NCBI GenBank assembly: GCA_963770315.1
Contig: CAVYPC010000002.1
Location: 434,001 to 498,000, forward strand
DNA length: 64,000 bases
Direction: 5' to 3'
Origin: VRUE01 sp963770315
Lineage (GTDB): Bacteria > Actinomycetota > Thermoleophilia > Solirubrobacterales > 70-9
The position numbers and the translations under genes are program-made. The notes under the pieces are model-generated. The model was not told where the DNA came from. It saw only the letters and a list, made by a program, of their open reading frames with translations, and did not search any database. The stretch's first letter is position 1. Each line of letters opens with the position of its first letter. Shown here piece by piece: positions 42,793 to 53,416 of this stretch.

Positions 42793-43414
42793 GAACCTCC
42801 TCCATGCAGTTGCCGCCGGCCTGGCACCGCCCCTCTGCGCCGCCTGCGGGCGAGCCTGCCGGCACGAGGCCGTCGTCTGCACCCGCTGCGCGCGGCGACT
42901 CGCCGCCGCCGATCCGCTCGACGGAGCCGGCGCCCCCGGCCTCGACCGCTCCTGGTCCTCGGCGTCGCACGAGGGCACCGCCCGCGAGCTGGTCGCGGCG
43001 CTCAAGTTCCGCCGCTTACTCCCGGTCGCCGGCCTGATGGCCGATCGCATCCAGTGGCTGGCACCCTCCACGCTGCTGAGCGGCACCATCGTCCCCGTGC
43101 CCACAGCGCCCCTGCGCTCCGCCATCCGCGGCTTCGATCCAGCGGCGGAGATAGCCGCAGCCCTTGCCCAGCGAGCTGAGCTGCCACTCCAAGCCTGTCT
43201 CGCTCGCCGCGGCGGCGGCCGCCAGGTAGGCAAGCGTCGAGCCCAGCGCGTCGGCCACCCCCCACGTATTCACACGAAGGGCGCGGTTCCGCGCAGCGTC
43301 CTCCTGGTAGACGACGTCCTGACCACAGGCGCCACGCTCAACTCCTGCGCCCGAGCCCTCCGCCAAGCTGGAAGCGTTCGGATCGTGGCAATCACGTTTA
43401 CCCGGCGTCTCTGA
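42791..43414 (+). CDS. comF: ComF family phosphoribosyltransferase-like protein
   Basis: A 207-residue ComF-type protein. The N-terminal zinc ribbon is CAACGRAC with CTRCARRL, and the C-terminal type I phosphoribosyltransferase loop is VLLVDDVLTTGATL. ComF is needed for DNA uptake in naturally competent bacteria, but homologues occur widely without proven competence. Order comF-hpf-secA is usual in Actinobacteria. The start codon is partly in a hairpin. The stop is followed directly by the long inverted repeat at 43415. Confidence 0.88.
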   Translation: MNLLHAVAAGLAPPLCAACGRACRHEAVVCTRCARRLAAADPLDGAGAPGLDRSWSSASHEGTARELVAALKFRRLLPVAGLMADRIQWLAPSTLLSGTIVPVPTAPLRSAIRGFDPAAEIAAALAQRAELPLQACLARRGGGRQVGKRRAQRVGHPPRIHTKGAVPRSVLLVDDVLTTGATLNSCARALRQAGSVRIVAITFTRRL

Positions 43415-43523
43415 GTGGAGAGGATCGGGTGTCCCCCCGGCGGAACCCGCGTCGGTCCCGGGCAAGGGCTCAATTCCGAGGCGGCTCACAAGTTCCGGCG
43501 AGGGGACACCCGATCCTCTCCAC
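43415..43523. repeat. Long inverted repeat, family 2, copy B (after comF)
   Basis: 32-base arms at 43415-43446 and 43492-43523 pair at 30 of 32 positions around a 45-base loop. The arm core GATCGGGTGTCCCCCCGGCG parallels GGTCAGGTGTCCCTCCCCCG of copy A, and total sizes are close (109 and 107 bases). It begins right after the comF stop. The remaining 99 bases before the HPF gene show only its ribosome binding site. Confidence 0.85.
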
Positions 43524-43622
43524 CGAGGGGTGCCGGTCTCCGACCAGCTTCTGGAAAAGTTCCTCCTTGCCGCGACTCGGGTACAGGCGTAGCATCGAGG
43601 CAGACACCCAAAGGAGGCCAAT

Positions 43623-43976
43623 ATGCGGATCGAGGTGCGTGGGCGCAACGTCGAGGTTGACGAGGAGCTGCGGGAACACGTGGTCAAGCGATTTCGTCGT
43701 GTCGGCAGGCAGGTCTCCGAATTAGCGATGCTCGATGTGACCGTCTGGGAGGAGCGTAACCCGGCGATCGCCGATAGCCAGGTTGCCGAGGCCACGCTGC
43801 GGCTCAAGGGGGTCACTTTGCACGCCAAGGAGGCCTCCCCCGAGATGGCTCACACGATCCACGAGCTTGCCGAGGACATCCGCCGTCAGGTCAAGAAACA
43901 CCGAGCGCTCCGGCGTAAGCGTCGCAAGACCCGCCGCCTGGTCAATCAGAGGCGCGGCCGCACCGCCGAAGCCTAG
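43623..43976 (+). CDS. hpf: Ribosome hibernation promoting factor, short form (HPF/RaiA family)
   Basis: A 117-residue HPF. The fold begins MRIEVRGRNVEVDEELREHV and includes ATLRLKGVTLHAKEASPEMAHTIHELAEDIRRQVKK. The C-terminus is a very basic tail (RALRRKRRKTRRLVNQRRGR). It lacks the C-terminal dimerisation domain of long HPF that is usual in actinobacteria, so it may act like the gammaproteobacterial short form or like YfiA. A strong AAAGGAGG sits five bases before the ATG. It binds the decoding site of idle ribosomes; secA follows after 27 bases. Confidence 0.88.
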   Translation: MRIEVRGRNVEVDEELREHVVKRFRRVGRQVSELAMLDVTVWEERNPAIADSQVAEATLRLKGVTLHAKEASPEMAHTIHELAEDIRRQVKKHRALRRKRRKTRRLVNQRRGRTAEA

Positions 43977-44003
43977 CCCCAGCCCCCTCGCTACCCTTGG
44001 TCC

Positions 44004-46841
<2,838 letters not shown>

Positions 46842-46844
<3 letters not shown>

Positions 46845-46966
46845 GGACGTCCTAAGCCGGCGCATCTCGGGGTCCTCGGTCGGTTGGATCGGGTCACGCA
46901 CCTAAGTGCGCTCCCCTCACCGCCCTTCCCTGCGTCCCCCGACCTGCTTGGCTTACGACGTCCTCA
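46842..46966. repeat. Structured intergenic repeat, family 1, copy 2 (after secA)
   Basis: 125 bases closed by 17-base arms 46842-46858 and 46950-46966 (16 of 17 pair). Inside are box 1 GCGCATCTCGGGGTCCTCGG (46860-46879), an apical hairpin CGCAC-CTAA-GTGCG (46897-46910), and box 2 starting CCCTGCGTCC near 46929. The left arm includes the secA TGA, and the right arm ends one base before the next ATG. The stem sequences are unrelated to those of copies 1 and 3, although the boxes match. Confidence 0.85.
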
Positions 46967-46967
46967 G

Positions 46968-47363
46968 ATGGCTGATCCAGTTCGAGAGTTCATCCGGAGC
47001 TTCAACGAGCGCGACCTTGATGCGTTCGTAGCTGTCCTGGATCCCGAGGTGGAGCTGCACTCGATGAAGGGGCTGCGCAAAGGGATAGGGGCGGCGCGGC
47101 TTTGGGCTACGCGTCCCCCTGGCGGGGTGCAGCAGACGGTTGAGCTGGAGGAGCTGTATGAGGAAGGGACCGAGTCCGGTGGGGGGTCGGCGGTGGCGTT
47201 GATCAAGCGCGTCTGGCATTGGGACGAGGACGGGTCGCCGGCCGGGGAGGACGAGATGGCCTGGCTCTTCGAGCTGCGCGACCATAGGGTTCGTAGCTGG
47301 CGCCCTTTTGAGGACCGCGCCGCCGCGTTGCACGCGGGCGGTTTCGAGCACGGCGTCGGATAG
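46968..47363 (+). CDS. SnoaL/NTF2-like domain protein
   Basis: A 131-residue protein with the NTF2-like cone fold pattern: VREFIRSFNERDLDAFVAVLDPEVELHS, a central strand-rich part, and WLFELRDHRVRSWRPFEDRAAAL. Such proteins can be small enzymes or ligand binders, and no specific activity can be named. ATG 46968 immediately follows the right arm of the structured repeat, with no separate ribosome binding site, so the repeat may affect its translation. A methyltransferase gene follows after 16 bases. Confidence 0.8.
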   Translation: MADPVREFIRSFNERDLDAFVAVLDPEVELHSMKGLRKGIGAARLWATRPPGGVQQTVELEELYEEGTESGGGSAVALIKRVWHWDEDGSPAGEDEMAWLFELRDHRVRSWRPFEDRAAALHAGGFEHGVG

Positions 47364-47379
47364 GGCTACCATCCCGCCT

Positions 47380-48267
47380 GTGGAGTCGATTGCCGCATCC
47401 AACAAAGAGGCGACCGACGCCTGGAGCGGGCCGCTCTTCGATCGCTTCGTCCGGTTCCGCGAGCTGGTCGCTGGCGGGTTGGGGGCGCACGGCGACGCGG
47501 CGATGAGGGTGCACCCCCCGCGGCCCGGCGACAGCGTGCTCGACCTCGGCTGCGGTTTCGGCGACACCACGCAGCGCCTGGCCGAGCTGATCGGCCCGGA
47601 GGGCGAGGCAGTCGGCGTCGACGTCTCCGAGCCGTTCGTCGCCATGGCGCGCGAGGAGGCCGAGGCGGCCGGGGCGGAGCGGGTCAGCTTCGCGGTTGCC
47701 GACGTGCAGGTCGGGGACCTGGGAGAGGGCTTCGACTACGCCTTCTCGAGGATGGGGATCATGTTCTTCGCCAACCCGGTCGCCGCGCTGCGCAACGTTT
47801 GCGAGGCCCTCTCCCCGGGCGGCCGGCTCTGCGCGGTCGTCTGGCGCCGCAAGGAGGACAACGAATGGGTGCGGCGCGCCGAGCTGGTGGTCGACGAGTA
47901 CCTCGACCACCCGGAGGAGAGCGACGAGCCCACCTGTGGGCCGGGGCCCTTCTCGATGGCGAACGCTGACACGGTCAGCGAGCAGCTCACGATCGCCGGC
48001 TTCGAGGAGATTTCGTTGCAGCGCTGTGACCTGCCGCTGAAGATCGGCAACGACCTCGACCACGCCGTCGAGTTCAACATGGCGCTCGGTCCCGCTGGCG
48101 AGGTGCTGCGCCTCTGGGAAGACCGGATCGACGAGATCCGCCCCAAGATCGCCGCCGATCTGCGCCAGGCCCTGGCCGGGTTCGACGGGCCCGACGGCGT
48201 CTTCGCGCCGGCCTCGACCTGGATCATCGGAGCCAGGGCGCCGAAGGCGTCCGCGCTCGATCAATAA
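47380..48267 (+). CDS. SAM-dependent class I methyltransferase
   Basis: A 295-residue methyltransferase of the UbiE/Methyltransf_11 type. SAM motif I is VLDLGCGFGDTTQRLAELI, followed by GVDVSEPFVAMAREEAEAAG and the post-I AVADVQVGDLGEGFDYAFSRMGIMFF. The substrate is unknown. I start at GTG 47380, since the upstream extension overlaps the previous gene and is not conserved in type. The C-terminal half has no recognisable extra domain. Confidence 0.82.
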   Translation: MESIAASNKEATDAWSGPLFDRFVRFRELVAGGLGAHGDAAMRVHPPRPGDSVLDLGCGFGDTTQRLAELIGPEGEAVGVDVSEPFVAMAREEAEAAGAERVSFAVADVQVGDLGEGFDYAFSRMGIMFFANPVAALRNVCEALSPGGRLCAVVWRRKEDNEWVRRAELVVDEYLDHPEESDEPTCGPGPFSMANADTVSEQLTIAGFEEISLQRCDLPLKIGNDLDHAVEFNMALGPAGEVLRLWEDRIDEIRPKIAADLRQALAGFDGPDGVFAPASTWIIGARAPKASALDQ

Positions 48268-48276
48268 CCTGTTCGC

Positions 48277-49396
48277 ATGGCCGAGGCCGCCTCAACCGAA
48301 TCGGTACCGGCGCGGCTCGCCGAGATCCGCGAGCAGTTGAAGCTGCTCTCGGACTACCTTTGACCCGGCTTCGCTCCGCGAGGAGGCCGAGCGGCTCGAG
48401 GCCGAGATGGGACAGCCCGGCTTCTGGGACGACCAAGAGGCCGCTGCGCGCATCTCGGCCGCCCATGCGCGCGCCCAGCGCAAGCTGAAGACCTTCGAGG
48501 AGCTGGAGTCCGAGGCCGGCGACCTCGGCGAGCTGGCCGAGATGGCGGCCGAAGACGAGGAGATGGCGGCCGAGCTGGCCACCCAGATGGCCTCGGTCGA
48601 AAGGCGGCTGGCCGAGCTCGAAGAGGCGCGCCTGTTCAGCGGCACTTACGACGCCGGCGACGCGGTGGTCACGGTCCACGCCGGCGCCGGCGGCACCGAT
48701 TCTCAGGACTGGGCCGAGATCCTGCTGCGCATGTACCTGCGCTGGGCCGAGCGGCGCGGCTTCGAGGTCGAGATGAAGGAGGCCTCGCCGGGGGAGGAGG
48801 CCGGCCTCAAGTCGGCAACCTTCGTCGCCCGCGGCGAGAACGCATACGGGCTCTTCGCCGCCGAGCGGGGTGTGCACCGGCTGGTGCGGATCTCACCCTT
48901 CGACTCCTCGGCTCGCCGACACACCAGCTTCGCCCAGGTCGACGTCGGGCCTCTGGTCGACGAGGACGTCGAGGTGGAGATCAACGACGACGATCTGCGG
49001 ATCGACACCTACCGCGCCTCGGGGGCGGGGGGTCAGCACGTCAACAAGACCGACTCGGCGGTGCGGATCACCCATATCCCCACCGGAGTCGTCGTCCAGT
49101 GCCAGAACGAGCGCTCGCAGACGCAGAACAAGGCGGTGGCGATGCAGCTGCTGCGCTCGAAGCTGATCGAGCTGGAGGAGCGCAAACGCGCCGAAACGCT
49201 GGCGAAGGAGCGGGGCGAGGTCAAGGAAGTCGCCTGGGGCTCGCAGATCCGCAGCTACTTTCTCCATCCCGACCAGCGGGTCAAAGACCACCGCACCGGG
49301 CATGAGGTGGGTGACGCGCAGCGGGTGCTCGATGGCGACATCGACGACTTCATCCGCGACTACCTGAACAAGACCGCGGCCTCGTCGGCCAGCTGA
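48277..49396 (+). CDS. prfB: Peptide chain release factor 2, made by programmed +1 frameshift
   Basis: The first frame runs from ATG 48277 for 28 codons to CTT TGA (48358-48363). The rest of RF2 continues in the +1 frame (GAC CCG GCT from 48362), giving a protein of 372 residues. This is the classic RF2 autoregulation, where low RF2 lets ribosomes slip at CUU-UGA-C. The RF2-specific SPF loop (RISPFDSSARRHTSF) and the catalytic GGQ (GAGGQHVNKTDSAVRITH) are present. RF2 reads UGA and UAA. It is likely methylated by PrmC from 15205. Confidence 0.95.
48355..48364 (+). promoter_or_regulatory. prfB programmed frameshift site
   Basis: TAC CTT TGA C, with the slippery CTT before an in-frame TGA and a C after it, as in most bacterial prfB genes. 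The Shine-Dalgarno-like AGGGGG that stimulates slippage three bases upstream in E. coli is not present here (the sequence is CTCTCGGAC), so the stimulation may differ. Confidence 0.92.
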
Positions 49397-49411
49397 GGCA
49401 CCTCGCCCGCG

Positions 49412-50065
49412 ATGGAGTCGCTGACCTATCTGGAACGAGAGGCCGAGCGCGAGCCGGACGGCCTCCTGGTCCTCCACCACGGCCGCGGGACCGACGAGCG
49501 CGATCTGCTCGGGCTCGCCGACGCGCTCGATCCGGGCCGACGACTGCGCGTGGTCACCCCCCGGGCGCCGCTGACGCTGCCCGGCTCCCCCGGCTATCAC
49601 TGGTACCTGGTCCCCCGTGTCGGCTACCCGGACCGCGACACCTTCCACGCCGCTCGCGGCGACCTCGCCGAGCTCCACGACCGGCTCTGGGAGGAGACCT
49701 CGATCGGGCCCTCCCGCACGGTGCTCGGCGGCTTCTCGATGGGGACGGTGATGAGCTACGCGATGGCCCTGGGCGCCGATCGGCCGCCGGTGGCGGGGAT
49801 CCTCGCCTTCAGCGGCTTCGTCCCGGTCGTCGACGGCTGGCTGCCCCATTTCGAGGACCGCCGTGGGACGCGCGCCTTCCTCGCCCACGGCCGCGCCGAC
49901 CCGATCATGGAGATCGGCTTCGCTCGGCGCGCCCGGGAGCTGCTCGAAGCCGGTGGTCTCGAGGTCGAGTACCACGAGTCCGATGTCGGCCACCAGATAG
50001 ATCCCTCGAGCCTGCCGGCTGCGACGGAGTGGCTTAGTGAAGCGATCCCGGCGCTTGCCGAGTGA
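49412..50065 (+). CDS. Phospholipase/carboxylesterase family hydrolase
   Basis: A 217-residue alpha/beta hydrolase of the YpfH/carboxylesterase type. The oxyanion strand is LLVLHHGRGTDERDLLGLA, the nucleophile is in LGGFSMGTVMS, the acid is near HGRADPIMEI, and the His is in ESDVGHQIDP. A complete Ser-Asp-His triad is therefore visible. Relatives hydrolyse short acyl esters or lysophospholipids; the natural substrate is unknown. It starts 15 bases after prfB. Confidence 0.87.
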   Translation: MESLTYLEREAEREPDGLLVLHHGRGTDERDLLGLADALDPGRRLRVVTPRAPLTLPGSPGYHWYLVPRVGYPDRDTFHAARGDLAELHDRLWEETSIGPSRTVLGGFSMGTVMSYAMALGADRPPVAGILAFSGFVPVVDGWLPHFEDRRGTRAFLAHGRADPIMEIGFARRARELLEAGGLEVEYHESDVGHQIDPSSLPAATEWLSEAIPALAE

Positions 50066-50098
50066 GCATCTCCCGCCGGAGTCGGCGGCGGCGAGGGT

Positions 50099-50794
50099 CT
50101 AATCGGTCTGAGACCAGACGACTTGCCTCTCGGAGGCGTGCTTGACCGTCAGTTGCTCGATCTCGTAGCGACGGCAGTTGCCGGGAGCCTCAGCGATGTT
50201 GAGCCGCACGGTGAAGTGACCGGCCGCCTCGACCTTGGCCATTTCCGCATCGCTCAGCCTCTTGGCGATGCGGATTACGCCGATCCCACCGAGGTGGCGC
50301 TTCGCCGTCCCCAGGTCGAGCGAGCCCTTGCCGCCCGCGGCGCTGTAGTCGACTGCCGCCGCGGCGGGTTCGTAGGTCGTGTAGCCGACCGTCAGCCGCA
50401 CCCTGTTGTGCGATCCGTAGACGACGAGGTGGGGGCGGGCGCTTTTCAGCAGGCATTCTTCGGGTGCGGCGGAGTCGGAGGCATTGGCCTTCTTCTTGTC
50501 GTCCTCGCTGTCTTCGTCGCAGACCCTTTCGACCTCGGCTTCGCTGAGCTCGTCTTCTTCGAATTCTTCTTCCGCGAGTTCGCAGGGTTCCGCTTCGAAT
50601 TCCCCTTCTTCTTCGAATTCGAATTCCTCCTCGAAAGCGAAGGGCGAAACGGCGGGGGCGGTCTGTGCTGCCTGGGCCGACTTGACCCCCAGCAGCAGTG
50701 CGGCAAGGATCAACGGCACGACGAACGTCACGAGCCAGGCGATGCGGGCGGTCGGTGCGCTTCGGTGCGCGGTCGTATCGGACTTCCCTTCCAC
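50099..50794 (-). CDS. Signal-anchored protein with acidic low-complexity region, unknown
   Basis: A 231-residue protein with one hydrophobic segment (about residues 17-42, WLVTFVVPLILAALLLGVKSAQA), a signal peptide or anchor. A strongly acidic stretch follows (residues about 52-98, dominated by Glu and Phe, then Asp/Lys), and then a C-terminal domain with strands (HLVVYGSHNRVRLTVGYTTYE) and a conserved-looking GIGVIRIAKRLSDAEMAKVEAAGHFTVRL. No family is recognised. The acidic part may bind cations or simply be a spacer. It is convergent with the esterase gene. Confidence 0.72.
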   Translation of the reverse strand: MEGKSDTTAHRSAPTARIAWLVTFVVPLILAALLLGVKSAQAAQTAPAVSPFAFEEEFEFEEEGEFEAEPCELAEEEFEEDELSEAEVERVCDEDSEDDKKKANASDSAAPEECLLKSARPHLVVYGSHNRVRLTVGYTTYEPAAAAVDYSAAGGKGSLDLGTAKRHLGGIGVIRIAKRLSDAEMAKVEAAGHFTVRLNIAEAPGNCRRYEIEQLTVKHASERQVVWSQTD

Positions 50795-50838
50795 GCCTCC
50801 AACATCGGCTCGGTGGCCGATCCGCTTTAGCGCCGGCC

Positions 50839-51396
50839 TCAGTCGTCGAGCACGCCCTCCATCTCCAGCAGGGCTTCCTTCATCGGCAGCCCGCCGCCGT
50901 AGCCGCCGAGCCCGCCGCTGCTGCGCAGCACCCGGTGACAGGGGACGACGATCGGGATCGGGTTGGCGCCACAGGCGGTCCCGGCGGCGCGCACCGCCCG
51001 CTCGTTGCCCGCGCTGGCGGCGATCTGGGTGTAGCTGCGGGTCCTGCCGTAGGGGATGCGGTCGATGGCGCGCAGGGCGCGGAGCCGGAAGCCCTTGCTG
51101 AGCCGCCAGTCGAGCGGCAGGTCGAACTCGCGCAGGCGCCCCTCGAAGTAGCGGTCGAGCTGGCGCCTGACCTCGTCCAGTTGCGCCGGCGCCTCGAGCA
51201 CCCGCGGCGAGATGCGGGCCGCCAGATCCTCGAGCGTCTCCTCGGGATCTTGAACCGGCAGGTTGACGCGGACGAGGCCGCGCGGCGTCGTCGCGACGAG
51301 CAGCGGACCGAAGGGCGAGTCGACGGTCGCGTAGGCGACGTCGAGCAGGCCCTCGCCGGCGGCCCGCTCGGCCAGGTGTTCGAGGCTCGTCTTCAT
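50839..51396 (-). CDS. ogt: Methylated-DNA--protein-cysteine methyltransferase
   Basis: A 185-residue suicide repair protein removing O6-alkyl groups from guanine. The acceptor cysteine is in PIPIVVPCHRVL, with the helix-turn-helix region YTQIAASAGNERAVRAAGTACGANP before it and GLGGYGGGLPMKEALLEME after it. Its ATG overlaps the TGA of the ECF sigma gene, so the two are expressed as a unit. There is no Ada-type zinc sensor domain here. Confidence 0.92.
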   Translation of the reverse strand: MKTSLEHLAERAAGEGLLDVAYATVDSPFGPLLVATTPRGLVRVNLPVQDPEETLEDLAARISPRVLEAPAQLDEVRRQLDRYFEGRLREFDLPLDWRLSKGFRLRALRAIDRIPYGRTRSYTQIAASAGNERAVRAAGTACGANPIPIVVPCHRVLRSSGGLGGYGGGLPMKEALLEMEGVLDD

Positions 51397-51857
51397 GCCA
51401 GTTCCTTTCTCAGTCGCTTCATTCCCTCGTGGAGGCTGCGGCGGGCTGCGGCTGGCGAGCAGCCGAGTGCCGCAGCGATCTCGGCGTGGGGGAGGTCGCA
51501 GGCGTAGCGCAGGGCCACCGCGGCGCGCTGCTTCGGCGGCAGTGCGCCGACGGCGGACCAAACCCCGTCGTCGGGAGGGGGGTCGGCGGTCATCGCCATC
51601 TCCTCCACTTCCGCAACCGGAATCGGCCGCCGGCCGTTCGCCCGGTGGTGGTCGATCGCCTTGCGGTGGGCGATCGTCAGCAGCCAGCCGCGCAGGTTGC
51701 TGTCGTCCTTCAGCTTCGGGTAGGCGCGCAGCGCAGCCAGGAAGGTCTCCTGGAAGCAGTCCTCGGCGTCGCCGCGGCCGACCGCACCGCGCAGGACGGC
51801 CATCACGTCGGTTGCGTACGCGTCGAGGAGCAGCTGGAAGGGGGGCAATGCGGTCAC
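51393..51857 (-). CDS. ECF-type RNA polymerase sigma factor
   Basis: A 154-residue small sigma factor. Region 2 reads RGDAEDCFQETFLAALRAYPKLKDDSNLRGWLLTIAHRKAIDHHR; region 4 reads LPPKQRAAVALRYACDLPHAEIAAALGCSPAAARRSLHEGMKRLR. Starting at GTG 51857, right after an in-frame stop. It overlaps and precedes ogt, so it may drive alkylation or DNA-damage repair genes. No anti-sigma gene is next to it, and control by other means is likely. Confidence 0.9.
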   Translation of the reverse strand: MTALPPFQLLLDAYATDVMAVLRGAVGRGDAEDCFQETFLAALRAYPKLKDDSNLRGWLLTIAHRKAIDHHRANGRRPIPVAEVEEMAMTADPPPDDGVWSAVGALPPKQRAAVALRYACDLPHAEIAAALGCSPAAARRSLHEGMKRLRKELA

Positions 51858-51911
51858 CTAGTGAATTAAACGCTGTGCCCCGACCATGCGTGAGAGGACA
51901 CCTACTTAAAG

Positions 51912-51936
51912 CCTACCTGCAATAATTGCAAGTAGG
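51912..51936. promoter_or_regulatory. Inverted repeat upstream of the AlbA_2 regulator gene
   Basis: Arms CCTACCTGCAA and TTGCAAGTAGG (10 of 11 pair) around TAA, ending three bases before the ATG at 51940. It lies in an A/T-rich gap between two divergent genes and is well placed for an autoregulatory operator. The sequence CTACTTGCAA, the complement of the right arm, recurs just after the gene at 53366-53375. Confidence 0.6.
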
Positions 51937-51939
51937 ACT

Positions 51940-53352
51940 ATGGGAACCGTCGCCGCGGAAAAGGCCCTAAACGGACCGCGAGAGCAAGTCGGGCCGGGGC
52001 TCTTGACTCTCCGCGAGTCTCAATGGCTTGAGCGGAAGTCAAACCGGATTGCGCCCCGCGATCTCGCCAATCAGCTCATCGGCTTCGCCAACGCGGATGG
52101 CGGCCTCCTCGTCGTCGGTCTTTACGACGGAGAGATTGAGGGAGCGAGCCTGACCCCGGGTCGTTTGGACGCACAGATGCAGGCAAGCATCGACTTCTGT
52201 CATCCCCCCGTTCCCGCTCGCCACCGCTCGGTCGAATGTATCGACAGTCTGGGCGAGCCCAATGATCTGCTCGTATTCGAGGTCGATTCGAGCGAGGTCG
52301 TCCACGTCAACCAGAAGGACGAAGTCTTCCTGCGGGTTGGTGACGAGAATCGCCGGCTCAGCTTCAGTCAGCGACAGGAGCTCCTCTATGACAAGGGCCA
52401 AGCCAGTTACGAGGCTCGACCCGTCGAGGGGTCGAGTCTCGAGCTGCTGGACGAGGAACTGTTGGCCGAATACGTCTCGGCGATCAAAGCGCCGGATGCG
52501 CGAAGGCTGCTGCGAGCGCGCGGACTTGCGACAGAGGCGGAGCTGACGATTGCCGGCTGCCTGCTCTTCTCCGAGGCGCCACAAGCCTTTTTCCCCGAGG
52601 CGTTCGTCAGGGTGTTGCGCTACCGGGGGCAGGAGCGAGGCAGTGGCACCCGCCAACAGCTGATCGAGGACGTTCGCATAGAAGGCCCGATACCGCGCCA
52701 GCTCTTGAAAGCCAAGGAGGAAGTCGGGCGCTTGCAGCCGATCCGGCGCGCACTGCGGTCGAGTGGACGCTTCGGCGATGTGCCCCTCGTGCCCGACGAT
52801 GCGTGGCTGGAGGGGCTAGTCAACGCGGTCGTTCATCGCTCCTACAGCATGGTCGGCGACCACATCCGGGTTGAGGTCTTCGACGACAGAATCGAGGTCT
52901 CGAGTCCGGGGCGGTTCCCGGGCCTGGTCGATCTTGGCGACCCCCTTGAGACGACCCGCTTCGCTCGCAACCCCCGCATCGCCCGCGTGTGCGCCGATCT
53001 AAATTTCGGTCAGGAGCTGGGCGAGGGAATCCGGCGCATCTTCGAGGAGATGCGCCATGCGGGCCTAACCGATCCGATCTACCGGCAAACGTCTGGAAGC
53101 GTGGAGCTGAAGCTCCTCTCCGAGCCGGTCGATCGTCAACTCGAGGCGGGCCTGCCAGAGAGCGCCAGGGCTATTGCGGCGGCATTGAGGTCGGCGGGAC
53201 GTTTGAGCACCGGAGAGGTGACGGACATCCTCGGCGTGTCCCGGCCGGTCGTCCAGCGAGAGCTGGGGGCGCTGAGAGACGCCGGGATCGTGGAGTGGGT
53301 GGGCAAATCACCCAATGACCCCAGGGCCTTTTGGAGGCTGAAGACCCGATGA
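51940..53352 (+). CDS. AlbA_2 (Schlafen-like) DNA-binding and ATPase-fold regulator
   Basis: A 470-residue protein. The N-terminal AlbA_2 domain has SQWLERKSNRIAPRDLANQLIGFANADGGLLVVGL (residues about 27-61). The middle, about residues 180-410, matches the HATPase_c_4 type found in these regulators: VNAVVHRSYSMVGDHIRVEVFDDRIEVSSPG and NPRIARVCADLNFGQELGEGIRRIFEEM. The C-terminal winged helix reads LSTGEVTDILGVSRPVVQRELGALRDAGIVEWVG. Proteins of this build are usually annotated as transcriptional regulators or RecG-like ATP-binding proteins; some occur in defence islands. It is flanked by inverted copies of TTGCAAGTAG, and the flanks are A/T-rich. Confidence 0.82.
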   Translation: MGTVAAEKALNGPREQVGPGLLTLRESQWLERKSNRIAPRDLANQLIGFANADGGLLVVGLYDGEIEGASLTPGRLDAQMQASIDFCHPPVPARHRSVECIDSLGEPNDLLVFEVDSSEVVHVNQKDEVFLRVGDENRRLSFSQRQELLYDKGQASYEARPVEGSSLELLDEELLAEYVSAIKAPDARRLLRARGLATEAELTIAGCLLFSEAPQAFFPEAFVRVLRYRGQERGSGTRQQLIEDVRIEGPIPRQLLKAKEEVGRLQPIRRALRSSGRFGDVPLVPDDAWLEGLVNAVVHRSYSMVGDHIRVEVFDDRIEVSSPGRFPGLVDLGDPLETTRFARNPRIARVCADLNFGQELGEGIRRIFEEMRHAGLTDPIYRQTSGSVELKLLSEPVDRQLEAGLPESARAIAAALRSAGRLSTGEVTDILGVSRPVVQRELGALRDAGIVEWVGKSPNDPRAFWRLKTR

Positions 53353-53365
53353 GCAGCGAGGCGCT

Positions 53366-53375
53366 CTACTTGCAA
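53366..53375. repeat. Downstream inverted copy of the AlbA_2 upstream arm
   Basis: CTACTTGCAA, the exact complement of TTGCAAGTAG at 51926-51935, placed 14 bases after the gene's stop. It is followed by the similar CTACTTGAAATAAGACTTGAAA. It may be a second operator or one end of an inserted cassette. Confidence 0.45.
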
Positions 53376-53416
53376 CTACTTGAAATAAGACTTGAAACGA
53401 GCTTGGGGCAATTTTG

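Noticed and set aside
46884..46967. Longer N-terminus for the SnoaL-like protein
   Set aside because: It would be encoded by the structured repeat; the family fold starts at ATG 46968.
48407..49396. RF2 as a simple gene starting at ATG 48407
   Set aside because: The conserved N-terminus is encoded upstream in another frame, joined through CTT TGA C, so the frameshifted gene is the better model.
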